From: Owenia fusiformis
Taxonomy: Eukaryota > Annelida > Polychaeta > Sabellida > Oweniidae
Reading direction: 5' to 3'
Length of the DNA stretch: 64,000 bases
Assembly: GCA_903813345.2 (NCBI GenBank)
Contig: CAIIXF020000001.1
Location: 43,059,366-43,123,365, forward strand
In this document: positions 24,765-36,700 of the stretch, piece by piece
How positions within the stretch are numbered: the first letter of the stretch is position 1
Layout: every line of letters begins with the position of its first letter
Position numbers and translations under genes: made by a program
The notes under the pieces: generated by a model
Seen by the model: only the letters and a program-made list of their open reading frames with translations
Told to the model about the DNA's origin: nothing
The model's database searches: none

Positions 24765-27700
24765 TCAAGAAACCTCGTCGGTTGCAATTTTAGAACCATC
24801 TGGAGTATTGCAGTGTTTGTCACTAGATTGTGATAGATCGTCTCTTTGTTTCTTGTACAGCCAAACTGTATCAATTCCCTCTCCTATAATGTCAGTAGGT
24901 GTCCATTTTGGTAGCGGGAAGCGGCACGCTATCACCTGACCGTCTTCTTGTAGTTCCTTGTCAAGTTTGATCTCAAGTGGTTCCATCTATTGAAAGAAAT
25001 AACAAATATTTCTTGAAGTAAAATTCACTAATTGATTCGTACACATTGGGGATAAATTTCTGGTAATAATATCCGGTAATGGTGACTGTGAATGTCTAAG
25101 TATGAATGCATTTGAAGCATTCATTATTTTTGTTTGAATTACTTCTATTTGAGTCACAAGAGTAAAAAATGTACATGCCACATATGTAAAGATAATATTT
25201 TATAGAAACTTAAGGCGTAATTCTAATAACTTTGGTAAAAGAAATGAACAAATTTTCTTGAAATTACCACCATGCAGTGGCCATCTTGAAAAAAAACAAT
25301 TCATCAACAGACACCTTTCCCCAATATGAAGAAAATCCATCCACTGGTTTTTGAGATATTTTCCAGAAGTACAGACAGGCTGACAGATGGATGGAGAGCT
25401 TCACTACAAGTATAATGTAGCTGTTGAATTTCATTTGTTAGTATAAATTAATCCTAACTACCATGAAGTGTATAAAGCTTATGCATACCATTTGTTCTAC
25501 ACCAAATATCATCACAGTATTGTAGCTGGTCAAGTCCACCTGTAAATAAACTAATAAAGTTAAATTAAGGTAGCATTTGCGAATAGACTAGATGCGAGTA
25601 GACATAATCTTGATTTACGTCATTAAATATTCCAAATTCAGTCAAAGTGATGTCATATTTGAAATCTACATGTAAAAGTACATCCAGAAATATGGTTTCG
25701 AAAATTGTTTATCAACTTTGAAAATTAATTTTTTTTGAAAGTTTGACTTCTCGTTCAGGTTGATTCCCCATAGACCCAATGTTACAAAATCACAAAAAGT
25801 GATATATCTTTTCTTGTATTGGACAGATAACATTTTATTTTACTGGACGTATTTTAATTTGCACAACTATTAAATACATAAGGGTTATATGAAAATTGAA
25901 CTACTAAAACAGGTGTAATTTAAGTTAAACTGGTGTTAAGTTAAGTGGTGAAACTGGTAACTACATCGTACCTACTCGCATCTGCGTTATTCAACTGCCA
26001 CCTGATGGATTAACCTATTATTTTATGGCCAATTCATTAAAATGTGAATAGTACCTGCCACTATTCTATTCATATTTAAATGAGTTGGACATAAAAAGAA
26101 GGTTAAACTGTCAGCTGGCAGTTGAATTCGTTGAAACGGTCCCACTCTCAATTCACTTTCCCAGGGATCCTAATTACAATTATTTTCTATATACCTTTAT
26201 ACTCAATCAGCCAAGTAAACAGTAAAAATATGGAGAACTAATCCATAGAGGACCACAAGTTTTATAAAAAAATTTGCTGCTACAATGAACTTATCACCAC
26301 TAGTTTGGTGAAGCACTGTTGACTGCTACTGGGGTACTGTTAACTTACACAGACAGTGTTGACCAATAACATTGTGGCATTTGAATGGTGCATGCTTTCA
26401 ATTAACATTGATAGGCATTTCTTGTAGTTTTAGGATTGTCAAGCCCACATAGCTTTCCAGAAACTAGTGATACCCGTCTGTAGCTAGGATTTGCCAAGGG
26501 GGTTCACTTTTTGAAAAATTCCAGGGGGCTTCACTTTTGACAATTTTGGTCCAAAAATGGCCAAAATCACATAAAAAGTGCACAAAATGGTGAAAAACTG
26601 CATGATTTTGAAAGAATTTTTGGCTGGGGGGGGGGGTTCTCGAACCCATCGAACCCCCCTGGCTACGGGCCTGCTGTATATCCATATCAAAACAGCAGAT
26701 ATCATCATAACATAACACATAAATTATGTATTGTGGTGAGAATAATTTTGTATCTTCAGACCAACAAAACCATTGATTCCTCTCTATGGTCAGCTAATAG
26801 CAACTCTTTTTGTCAAAAGGCGTTAAGTTACTCAGACTTACATTTTTGTAGGTACTAAGTTATTGAGTTACTAAGTTACTTTGAAACAGTTTACAGTCAC
26901 AAAACCTGCCATTAATGTTATACATGAGAAAGTTCCCTGACAATGAAGTCCTACTTTTTGTCAAATGTTATAGAGTTAAGGCTAAAACTGTATGACGGAT
27001 AGACAGACAGACCAAGGGATGGACGGACACCAAGGGATGGACAGACACCAAGTATGGGGAGAACTAACAGAATTAGTTACCCTTTGCATTCGTTTGACTT
27101 CACTTCTTAAAAGAGAGCTTCGTCTTCACTCTTTCAAACTAAAATAAACCTGTGAACTCAACGCGCCAATCAGTGTTCGTCGGCCAAATTTGACCGACGT
27201 TCTATATATGGGCATTCCTTCTGACGTCATCGTTGAGCCCGGAATTGACCAATGACATACGCATATTTAATTAGAACGCATTTGGCGTATGTTTCTTCAA
27301 GCTCGCTGATTGGTGGAAGAAAGGTCAGCACGTAGGTCAGAAGTGATTTACTACCCAAACTGTCACCGGTACTCGTCCTGGGGGCGGGGCTACTTAACTG
27401 TAATATGGTCTCTACTAGGCAGAGTGTAGTTTAACTAGACTCTGCACGCAGGGTAAGAATTAGTGTACCATAAATCCTTTTTATCTATTCAGTCCCTGAA
27501 GGACAGAATTATTGAGAAGTGAAATTCATTGTCTCAACAGCATATCAATGATGCTATTGACCAGATTAGGCCAAAATTGAGGGCTACAATTGATCAAAAT
27601 GATGGACATATTGAACGTCTGATTATGTAAATAAAGTTGACAATAAAACTTGGTTTTTGCAAGTTTTGGAAAACCTGTTTTGAAACGAAAATGACGTCAT

Positions 27701-30302
27701 TTATATTAAGGACGATGGTTGACAGACATTATAATAAATTTGAACTTATTATACACCAAATTAAAGATGAGTAAATTCCCTATCCAATGGTATATAATAT
27801 GACATGTTTTCATCAAGAAAATCAATATTTATTTTTGAAATATGAGTGTCCCATTTTTTTTTGACCACCCTGTATAGGTTGTAATTTACGTAATTAACCT
27901 GGAAGATAGACCCAGAAACCCCTCCTTGAATGAGACCTGTTTTCTTGAATGTGCACTAATACATATACATACAAGTACACACCAGAGCCTTTTGTACAAG
28001 TTGTGAATCACTCAGTCAAACACCCTGAAGTACTTCATGCAAAGAAGCAAATCAAGTCTTGCCTGAACCAGGGATTGAATCTGGAACCTATTGCGTAAGA
28101 GATACATGCGTTACCGCTGAGCTAATATGGGTGGACTTAATGTATGACTAATATGGTATAGTGTAGTTTTAAATGTAGTTGATATTTAAATAAAAACACT
28201 AACCTTCCAAAGGTCTTTCCTATAAAATGCTGTTTGCTTGTGAAGTCCTAATTGATAAGAACGAAGTCTTGAATACCACACCAGCCAAGGATTCAGTTCA
28301 ACTCCACTGGCCTTGAAACCCAGCTTGGCTGCTTCATGTACCTGATAAAAACATACAATAAGAAGATATCATGACTGTATAGCAAGACACAAACTAAACT
28401 GATATCTCATTAAAATTATGCAGTAGACTATTAGTTGATCGAAACTCCATAAATTTCAGTATTTTAGGCACAAAAATTTGTCAAGACTGCATCAGAAGTC
28501 AATAAAACAAACACAAACTAGAAAGCATTAATTTATAATTTAAAAAGGAATTCATCCTTGCAAAATTACACATATTTGATCAAGGCAATAATACTGAGAA
28601 ATGTAAAATATTCATAACCTAGCACCTCATTGGATAGAATTTGAGAAGAAAAATACAATCACACAAACAAAACAGTACTAAGACCCCAACTCAGACACTT
28701 ACAGAGTGAGATTTTTGTTAAAATTACAACTTTTATTGAAAAACCACTGCTACCTGATTTTCAACATACAAATGTTTATTTTCATTTTTCACCTTGTATT
28801 ACTTGATTCACTAATGTTGAGATCTTCCTGGTGTTGTTGCATATTATATCAATTTTGATGCAAATGTCACTAAATTTGCCAAAAAACTCTCAACGAGTTT
28901 GAGAAAACCAATTTGGTTGGAAGTTTTAGAAAACCACTGCCTAAAAATATCTATGTAAATGGTTAGTCAGCTGGCTTTAGATTACTTGAGTCTCTAGCCA
29001 ATACTTGGCTAGAGGGGATTGCATCTGGAATACTGTGAACTCTATTTGAAAAAAGCTGGCCGTGGTGTCATAAATTTATTGAATATTTTAAAAATCGCCA
29101 GATAAATAAATCATTAATCAAACCGGACCCAGCTCGGCTCCTTGATGAGATATGACTTGATTTCATCAGGATTTCGTCTAAAATTAAAACAAAATGGCTC
29201 CAAGAAAAATGGCAATGTTCGAAAACTGGACGAAATGTCGTTAACGCCTGACATTAGTAACTGGCTGTAAATTCTAAGTTAGCGATCCAGAAGATGTGAA
29301 CTAATACACTGATCACTTTATGTGTGTTTTGGAATTTTTGGTGGGGTAATAAGACTAAAACTCGCAATTCAAATTGTGATGTGGAAAAATGGCGGACATA
29401 TGATTTCAAATTTTATGATTACGACATGACCATTTGTTCATGCAAGAATATACATGTATCTGTACTGGAAGGCCACGATACAGTGGCCTTAGAAGAAGGT
29501 AAGCTTTAGAAAGGTGTGTTCAGTAACCTTTGGCTGTGAACTTACATACATGTAAAAGGAGGAAAACCCAAGGTTCGAAGGCATAATCACTGATTGGTCA
29601 AATCGGCAGATCAATGATATCATTCAATGGCGGTTTCAACATTTTTCGAAAGCATTTCTAATAACATTATGTTAATATCTGGCAGAATATTAGCTTGATA
29701 TTTCAAGATAAAGATGTAAGGAATATATTAGGGAGGATGTCAAAAGATCGATGTTGCCAAATAAGCCTAAAGGGGGGGGGCGGTGTCTGAAACCCCCAAA
29801 ATAAGCTTCCCAAACATTGATTCCCGGGAATATAGTTAACAGGGGGAGGGAGGGTGGTCATAACTGGGTCTTATACGCCTTTTTTAATTTCAGGCCAAAT
29901 TTTGAAAAAATAGGCGTCAAAATTTCAAAATTTGGGCCAACTTTTCGGTTTTAGGGGCCCAAAAGGGCCTGTGCAAGCCAGACGTTTTTTTCTCTGAACT
30001 GAAATTTGGGCCCCCCCTTATTGCTTCCAAGATCCACCCCTGACATGTCAGGGACTAAAACTTACCAATCTGCCATCTCCACTACCCAGATCAACAACTT
30101 TGCCAGTTCTGCCCATCAGAAGTTTCATAACATTATTAACTTGTGTTGTTGTTGCAGGAACGTATGGGAGGCATATACGCCTGAATGCAGGCAGTACAAA
30201 TGGTGTGGTCACAGCATAAATCACTCCGAAAATTCCTCCAGAAATTCCCAATAATACAACGCCAGTTTTCGTCAATTTACCGCCTTTGTTTTCTTCTGAC
30301 AT
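24765..30302 (-). CDS. ATPSCKMT: ATP synthase c-subunit lysine N-methyltransferase (4 exons, complete)
   Basis: Coding exons on the minus strand: 30302-30066, 28341-28204, 25539-25489 and 24986-24765. All are phase 0 with GT-AG ends, giving 215 aa (human 233). Residues about 10-34 form a hydrophobic anchor followed by [14 protein letters not shown], as in FAM173 proteins. [11 protein letters not shown] ends exon 1 and is the SAM-binding motif I. Exon 2 has [20 protein letters not shown], exon 3 has [10 protein letters not shown], and exon 4 has [13 protein letters not shown] and [10 protein letters not shown]. In mammals this seven-beta-strand enzyme trimethylates a lysine of the mitochondrial ATP synthase c-subunit. 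The sister enzyme ANTKMT modifies the ADP/ATP carrier. The overall match favours ATPSCKMT, but the two are close. The gene is head-to-head with SZT2. A TTTATT (AATAAA on the minus strand) lies at 24593. Confidence 0.93.
25580..25992. mobile_element. Family-F MITE, first copy
   Basis: The ends CGAATAGACTAGATGCGAGT and (in reverse) GAATAACGCAGATGCGAGTA are imperfect inverted repeats. The interior, including GATGTCATATTTGAAATCTA, matches the second copy at 46757-47330 over several hundred bases. No ORF. It lies in intron 2 of ATPSCKMT, upstream of the 51-bp exon 3. Confidence 0.6.
26469..26675 (-). mobile_element. hAT-like repeat with CAGGCCCGTAGC end
   Basis: Read on the minus strand it starts CAGGCCCGTAGCCAGGGG and runs into a G/C homopolymer tract. 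The opposite end holds CCCGTCTGTAGCTAGG. The minus-strand translation contains [15 protein letters not shown], a phrase I associate with this repeat type in invertebrate gene predictions. It is not a protein gene. Confidence 0.55.
27078..27455 (+). mobile_element. 378-bp element with perfect 9-bp target duplication
   Basis: It is bounded by TACCCTTTGC and GCACGCAGGGTA, flanked by AGAATTAGT at 27069-27077 and again at 27456-27464. A 9-bp duplication fits Mutator-like or Merlin-type transposition. The inverted match at the ends is short (TACCCT/AGGGTA and a few more bases). No ORF. A 73-bp deletion derivative is at 14838. It lies in intron 2 of ATPSCKMT. Confidence 0.8.
28030..28130 (-). mobile_element. 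tRNA-derived SINE head
   Basis: On the minus strand a sequence like TTAGCTCAGCGGTAACGC (A-box type, about 28108-28126) is followed by GGTTCCAGATTCAATCCC (B-box type, 28071-28088). The spacing suits a tRNA, but there is no acceptor stem, so this is a SINE or tRNA pseudogene rather than a tRNA gene. Confidence 0.6.
29735..30050. repeat. Probable repeat fragment with G/C homopolymers
   Basis: Runs of eight or nine G and seven C flank an AT-rich stretch with GGGCCCAAAAGGGCC-type words. The composition differs from neighbouring intron and resembles a dispersed repeat end. No boundary was found. It lies just downstream of ATPSCKMT exon 1. Confidence 0.35.
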
Positions 30303-30750
30303 TGTTCATATAGTACAACTGGTAGTATGTGACATTCTAAATTACTTAACAGTTCCAAGATATGGTTCCATTTCAAAGATATTGCATATTTCATGAGATT
30401 TTCTGATTTAGCTGATTTTTAGCAAGTCAGAAAGGCGCGAAATTAAACTTTGCGTAATAATTTTGATCTCAGAATTGCAAACATGTTTTACGTTTATCTC
30501 TTCCGAAATATGATAGAAAATTATACATTAGTTTGTTTTTAGTAAAATTAGACAGTTTGTAATCTTTTTCTGAGTATAAACTGCAAATACATTTTTGCGA
30601 AAATTGATTTCTTGCAAAACTTTCAAGGCCATCACGCATGCGCTTTGCGTCGATAAATAAGATGGAAAAAGTTCGCAAGTTTTTTTCTTTCTTTTTACCA
30701 AAATTGCATTATGATATAGTTTGCTGTAGACAATTATACCCTGTGTGGTG
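30303..30750. promoter_or_regulatory. Probable bidirectional promoter of ATPSCKMT and SZT2
   Basis: The two start codons face away from each other across 448 bp, so both promoters or 5'UTRs must lie here unless further 5' exons exist. CACGCATGCGC at 30633-30643 closely matches an NRF-1 site. AAGATGGAA near 30660 resembles a YY1 site. No TATA box is placed convincingly. NRF-1 control would suit a mitochondrial enzyme gene. This assignment is by motif only. Confidence 0.5.
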
Positions 30751-33700
30751 ATGGCAGGGGAAACAAAGAAACCCCAGAAGTCGGTAAGTCTGCGCAAAAC
30801 CTATTTTGACTTAAAATATTTGAGAAGGAAAGAAAAGTAGGTCAAAATAAAAATCAGCTGCTTGGAAAAATGTTGCAACTTACTCACTTCGAGAGCCATG
30901 TTAGATTTTGAAACTTATGGCTCTCAAACGGAGAAGTGAACAGCTGATCAATAGTGACCTTTGAAATTGAATTAAGTCGATCCGCGGCTTACTTTTGGTC
31001 TCTAACTGTGTCTTACATCAGTATCATCAATCCGTGTACTATTTTTTTCAAGGCCTGTCTGCGTCGCTAACATGCTAAATATAAGAGTTAGCTGACGTTT
31101 GGGAGTCTGACTTACCTTCTAAAGGTTAGAACCCGAATCTTAATGAAACTATATCACCTTTGTTGCGTCGATGATGATGCATAAACATAGCATTTGATAG
31201 AAATTAGCGTAAATGCTTTTCCGACTTTTTCATTTTTCATCAATGTTGACTTCCGGGAAGGCGTTGTAGTTATCACGAAATAACGCATTGACCCTTGAAC
31301 TTTACTTTGTTGACGTGTCAACCAAGCATGTCTGGTGTGAAAATTAAAAGAATATTAAGCAATGTTCTACATCCGCCAAGCTAAGTGAAGTAGTCAATAT
31401 TAAAAATTACCAATTTCAAGTGAAGTACGCAACGAACGAAACTGCGTGATCTACACTCCCACTATTGGTCTGAATGAAATGCTACGTAGAAATATGAGCC
31501 GTCTGCTGTATTAGTCGATTAATAGAGAAAGACCTGTTGGTGATGCTTTATAATTTAGACCAAAACATTGAAGAACAAACGAACCTGTAAATCGTGAAAA
31601 CAACGAACAAATATTCGGTTTTCACATATGTTCGGTAATTTTTCGTATTGAAACTTCCGGAACTTACAAGGAAATCATTCATTTTCTCGATCCATGATTT
31701 ACCTCTTGGATGTTGTGGCAAATGCTCCATGGTTGACGGAACAAAGGTGATATGGTTTCATTAAGATTCGGGTTCTAACCTTTAGAAGGTAAGTCAGACT
31801 CCCAAACGTCAGCTAACTCTTATATTTAGCATGTTAGCGACGCAGACAGGCCTTGAAAAAAATAGTAAGTATTGGAGCGCTGGAGTACTTCTTTTTCGAT
31901 CAAGACTTGTAAATTGTTCATCGAGTTAAAGTTTTACAGACCTATTTCCAATATGGCGGTTTGCTAGGTGCGAGATACGCAACGAACGAAATGAATTTTG
32001 AGAATTAGTTAGGTTCGGACAACCTCCGGAGATTTAAGAAAATGTCCGAGCAGAAACCGCCATATTGGAATTTGGCAGTAGAACGATTCACTCGACTAAC
32101 AATTACAAGTCTTGATCGAAAAAGAAGTACTCCAGCGCTCCAATACTTACACGGATTGATGATACTGATGTAAGACACAGTTAGAGACCAAAAGTAAGCC
32201 GCGGATCGACTTAATTCGATTTCAAAGGTCACGATCATTGAGCTGTCCAAATGCTCCGTGGGAAAGCTATTATATCAAAATCCAAATAGCTTTCGCAGGA
32301 AGTAAGTTGCAACCACAGCTACCGGAACAAATAGGAGAGTTGTCCAAAAAAGAAAATCCACCATCACAATTATCTGTATACCATAAAGACTATAGACTTA
32401 GAATTTCACCATGTACTTTAATAATCATCTGTCACTGCCTAATTTTTACAATGGGCCCCCACGAAGTGGGCGAAGCTAACTCACTTCGATATATATGTCA
32501 CGATATTTCCATAATAACAAAACGAAAAAACGGTACTTTTAAAATGTCAATATTTTCTGTCCCTATATCTTGACACTGTTGCACTTCGAGAGCCATGTTA
32601 GATTTTGAAACTTATGGCTCTCAAACGGGGAAGTGAACAGCTGATTAATAGTGACCTTTGAAATCGAATTAAGTCGATCCGCGGCTTACTTTTGGTCTCT
32701 AACTGTGTCTTACATCAGTATCATCAATCCGTGTAAGTATTGGAGCGCTGAACTACTTCCTTTTCGATGAAGACTTGTAATTGTTAGTCGAGTGAATGTT
32801 TTTACTGCCAAATTCCAATATGGCGTTTTCTGCTCAGACATTTTCGTAAATCTCCGGAGGTTGTCCGAATCTAACTAATTCTCAAAATTCATTTCGTTTG
32901 TTGCGTATCTCGCTCCTAGCAAACCGCCATATTGGAAATAGGTCTAAAAAACATTCACTCGATGAACAATTTACAAGTCTTGATCGAAAAAGAAGTTTTC
33001 AGCGCTCAAAAATAGCATTATGGCCTTCATATTTTTCTAGTGTCATTTTCAGTGGATTATCTTGTTGTCCCATGCACCGTGAACATGTAACATGATCTAC
33101 ATTTAGAAGTCTTCTTAATACAGACCTCAACTCAATTTTTTATACCATGGCCTATAAAACAGGGGTCCTCAGTCAAACTCTGATGTATTGGATTAGTTCA
33201 TCATGGTGCTATTTGGCAAAATGGCCTCCTACTAGCTTATTTTTCATTAGCCTTTTTTATGTTATTTTATGTTTTTTTATTGTACCTTGAAAAGTAGTGG
33301 AGCTATTTTGTTGAAATTTTTTGTGTGACTACTTAAAGGCATATTACAGTTTCTTATGACAGTTTGGCTTGTGAGCAACCATTTTGAAAAAGGACCACCA
33401 CATATATTCATAATAATAATAACTGGAAAAGAAGTGGAGTGATTTTGATGAAATTATATTTGTGATTACTTTGAGGCATATTACGCTGTATCTAGTGACA
33501 ATTTTTCTAATAGGCGACCATTCTCAAAAATGTCAGCCATTCGCTGGGATTTGCTACACCTTGCTGTTATCTAATTTATATTGTCTGTTAATATGGGAGA
33601 TGATTATTAGATACGAGGTGAGATATAAGGCTTATAGCACAGGGTGAAATGTTTTCATAAGTCTCCTTTTTTTTGAGGTATGCAGAGAGTTTTTTTTAAA

Positions 33701-36700
33701 CATTTCTACTACCTGTTCCTGTGCCTAGCCAGTTCATCTGTCAAGAAAAGAAAGTCTAACCCTGCTCAACTACTTGGAACAGATACTGGGGGTGCATTTT
33801 TTTTCATTACAGCTTTGCTATATTGCGAAGTAATGAAAATGTTAGTCTGTCAAACCTAAAAAATAAGCAAACAAAAAAGCAATCCAAACATTTGCTATAA
33901 AATATATTAGTTGACGATACATTGGGTATAAGAATTTACCATTCATTTTAGCCCTAGAACTGGTTATTTGTGATATTCATTTTGTTTCTGATATTCTCTG
34001 TAGGTGGTGGAGGCAAGTCAGGTTTACCTGCTTATGACCGAAGAGTACAGGATTTCCCGCAATATTCGTGCATCTTGGTACTTCAATCATCTTAACACAG
34101 ATATAGAAATATCAACTAAAGATGAGTCAGTAAGTATTTTGGAGTGATGATTATTTGAATGTGGCGTGTCAGTCTTGAAAGTTCTCTGTATTTTGCTAGC
34201 TATTTCAAGCCATGTCCGTGATAATTAACAGTCAGGAATTGAGATGATGACTAAACTTAAGGTAGATTATAGAGTTGTAATTCAACAAGTTGAAATAATC
34301 AATTCCAAAAACTAAGCCATGATATATATACCTTTTCGCAAGAGTTTGATTTACATCTTAAAAAGAAGGCTGCACTCCTTTGCCTAAATCAGATGTACAT
34401 GTAAGATTGTAAGTGTTTGGTCTGGCCTTTCCATTCAAAATCAATGATGCAAAAACTACCTAATCAGAAAGCCAAGCCATATACCAAAATGTAGCTCATC
34501 TTCATTTCATGTTTAGACTCCCATTGAAGAAAACTCCATGAAAAAAGCAAATTATTATATAAAAACACATCCAGGCTAAACAAAATATTATTTAAGATTA
34601 TATTAATTATTTCCTCAAGCCTAATAGCAGGTTATTTGTTCTTGCAGTCTGAGTTCAAAGAACTTGAGGTTTTGGCAATAGAGGGCTCTGCCCTACAAAA
34701 CAAACTCAGTGAAGAGACCCAAGAAGAAAGAATCTACAAACTTACAACAAATTCTATTGTTCACTTCATAGCCCGTCAGTATAGACTTGTGTTTGCTTTG
34801 GACCTGAGTCCTTCGCTGGCATCTGTGGTAAGACTTTATTACATGTATGCTTAGTGTCATATTAAATCTCTGTACCAGACCAACTCTACCCCAATATTTC
34901 ATTGAAATGTTCTGGAATGCAATGCGAGAGAATCATATAGATTTGGTAGCCAAAATTTATATTGGCAACAAAATTAAGTCAAATGACGATAAATGAGAAT
35001 CTGCAAATGATATACAATTATTGTTCTCTCCTTTTTCTCTAGTGGTCTTCTGTATGTTTGGCCATTAATTTGAAATTGTATTATTGAATCTTAACGATAC
35101 CATTATGTCTTTATTTATAATTTTCAGAACTTGCATTCTGGTGAGGTAATTTATGATGAAGTGTTCACTGCTCTGAGCAATACTCTTAGAGGACTTGTGC
35201 GCCCAGTAAGTGTTTTGAGATAAAATTATTTTTTATCCTCTGAACGTAGAGCTCCAGACATTTACATCCTGGAGGAACATAATGGAAAAAGTATGATGCC
35301 CTGCATTTGGAGGATAGTTTTCCAGTTTTTAAAATTCATAAATATTTTTTCTGACCTTGGAAATAAAGTTGTGTTTTATAGCAGTTTTAAGTTTGTTATC
35401 ACAAAGTGAAAATGCTAGGACTGTGTTCAATTGACATAATAATGTAAGATACAAAGTTGTATTCTATGATTTGCTCATCAAAATGCAGAGCATAGTAATA
35501 TGTTACATCTATCAATCAATTTATTTGAAACAATTTTTAATTCTTTCAGTTCTATGTGCCAGGTTGTAGAGTGGCAATAGCCCCTCAAGTACACATAACT
35601 GTGATTGCCCACACACCAGTGGTATCATGTAGAGCACAGCAGGTGAGTCCTTCCAATAGTTCATTGTTCCTCTCATCTTTTGTTACATAACTAGCTCAGC
35701 ACTAATTGGTTTCTCTTTGGGTGACAATCTAAAGTGAGAGAAGACAATCTTTACATCTGATTGATTAGTTGAAATAGATCATGTGACCAAAATCATATGA
35801 CCAACTAATATAGTAATACTGTAGTAACTCTTACATGTTTAATTTATCAGCTAAAATTATCAAAGGAAAACATCTGAAACAATTTGTACCTTTATTATAG
35901 AAAAAGCTATCCATTAATATTTCGAAGTGTCAGGAATAGTCACACAATGAAATTAACTTTTGTCAAAAATGAGATTAGTAAAAAAAATGACATAGTAACA
36001 CACATGTACAGTAGATATTTAAATATACTTACACTGGCCAACCCTGGTTATCAGGCTTATTATATTATTTTGGTTAGGTTCTAGCACAAGGTGTGATGGT
36101 CACTGCTAAGAATGTGGAGATCTTCCTGAAGGAGATACAACAAGAACTTGACAAATTTGAAAACATCACAGCTGAGTCATTTGCTAAGCTGGTTGAGCAT
36201 GAACTATCTGAGGTATTTATTTCATAAATATATGTTTCACTTTGCATCAGTTTATTAATTCAATCCATCATCTATCTTAAATAACTGGTTAAAGAAAATT
36301 GTCACGCATAAAGAAATGTATTTCCCTTTACTATCTTTTTGCTTAAACATCGGAGGCACCAGAGTTTATTTACTATAGCTATGAGAAAAGAAACTTTCGA
36401 TCTTAAATATCAGCTAATTAGCTTGCTTGTATCTATAACAAATCCAGTCTTATTAATATTTCTAATTTGTCTTTCCAATTCTAGGAAGAGGCTCCTGAAC
36501 ATGTTATTTTCGGACTGTTCGACAATGATGGGGAAGATGAGCCCCATGAAGACCCCCCAGAAGAAACTCCTAACTTGCTGGTATCTCCTGAGACGAGCTT
36601 TGTGAATCTGTTACGCTATGGGATCCTAGCTCTCCAACTCCTTCCTGAAAACACCAGTGCAGGTATGCAAATGTTTTTAATTAGAGGGGAAGCTTGTTCT

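Noticed and set aside
26464-26720. Minus-strand frames containing [15 protein letters not shown]
   Set aside because: This is the translated end of a dispersed repeat with a G/C homopolymer. There is no start context or family support.
31548-31730. 60-codon minus-strand frame as a transposase remnant in the TA-inserted element
   Set aside because: No DDE-type motif or helix-turn-helix pattern can be seen in so short a frame.
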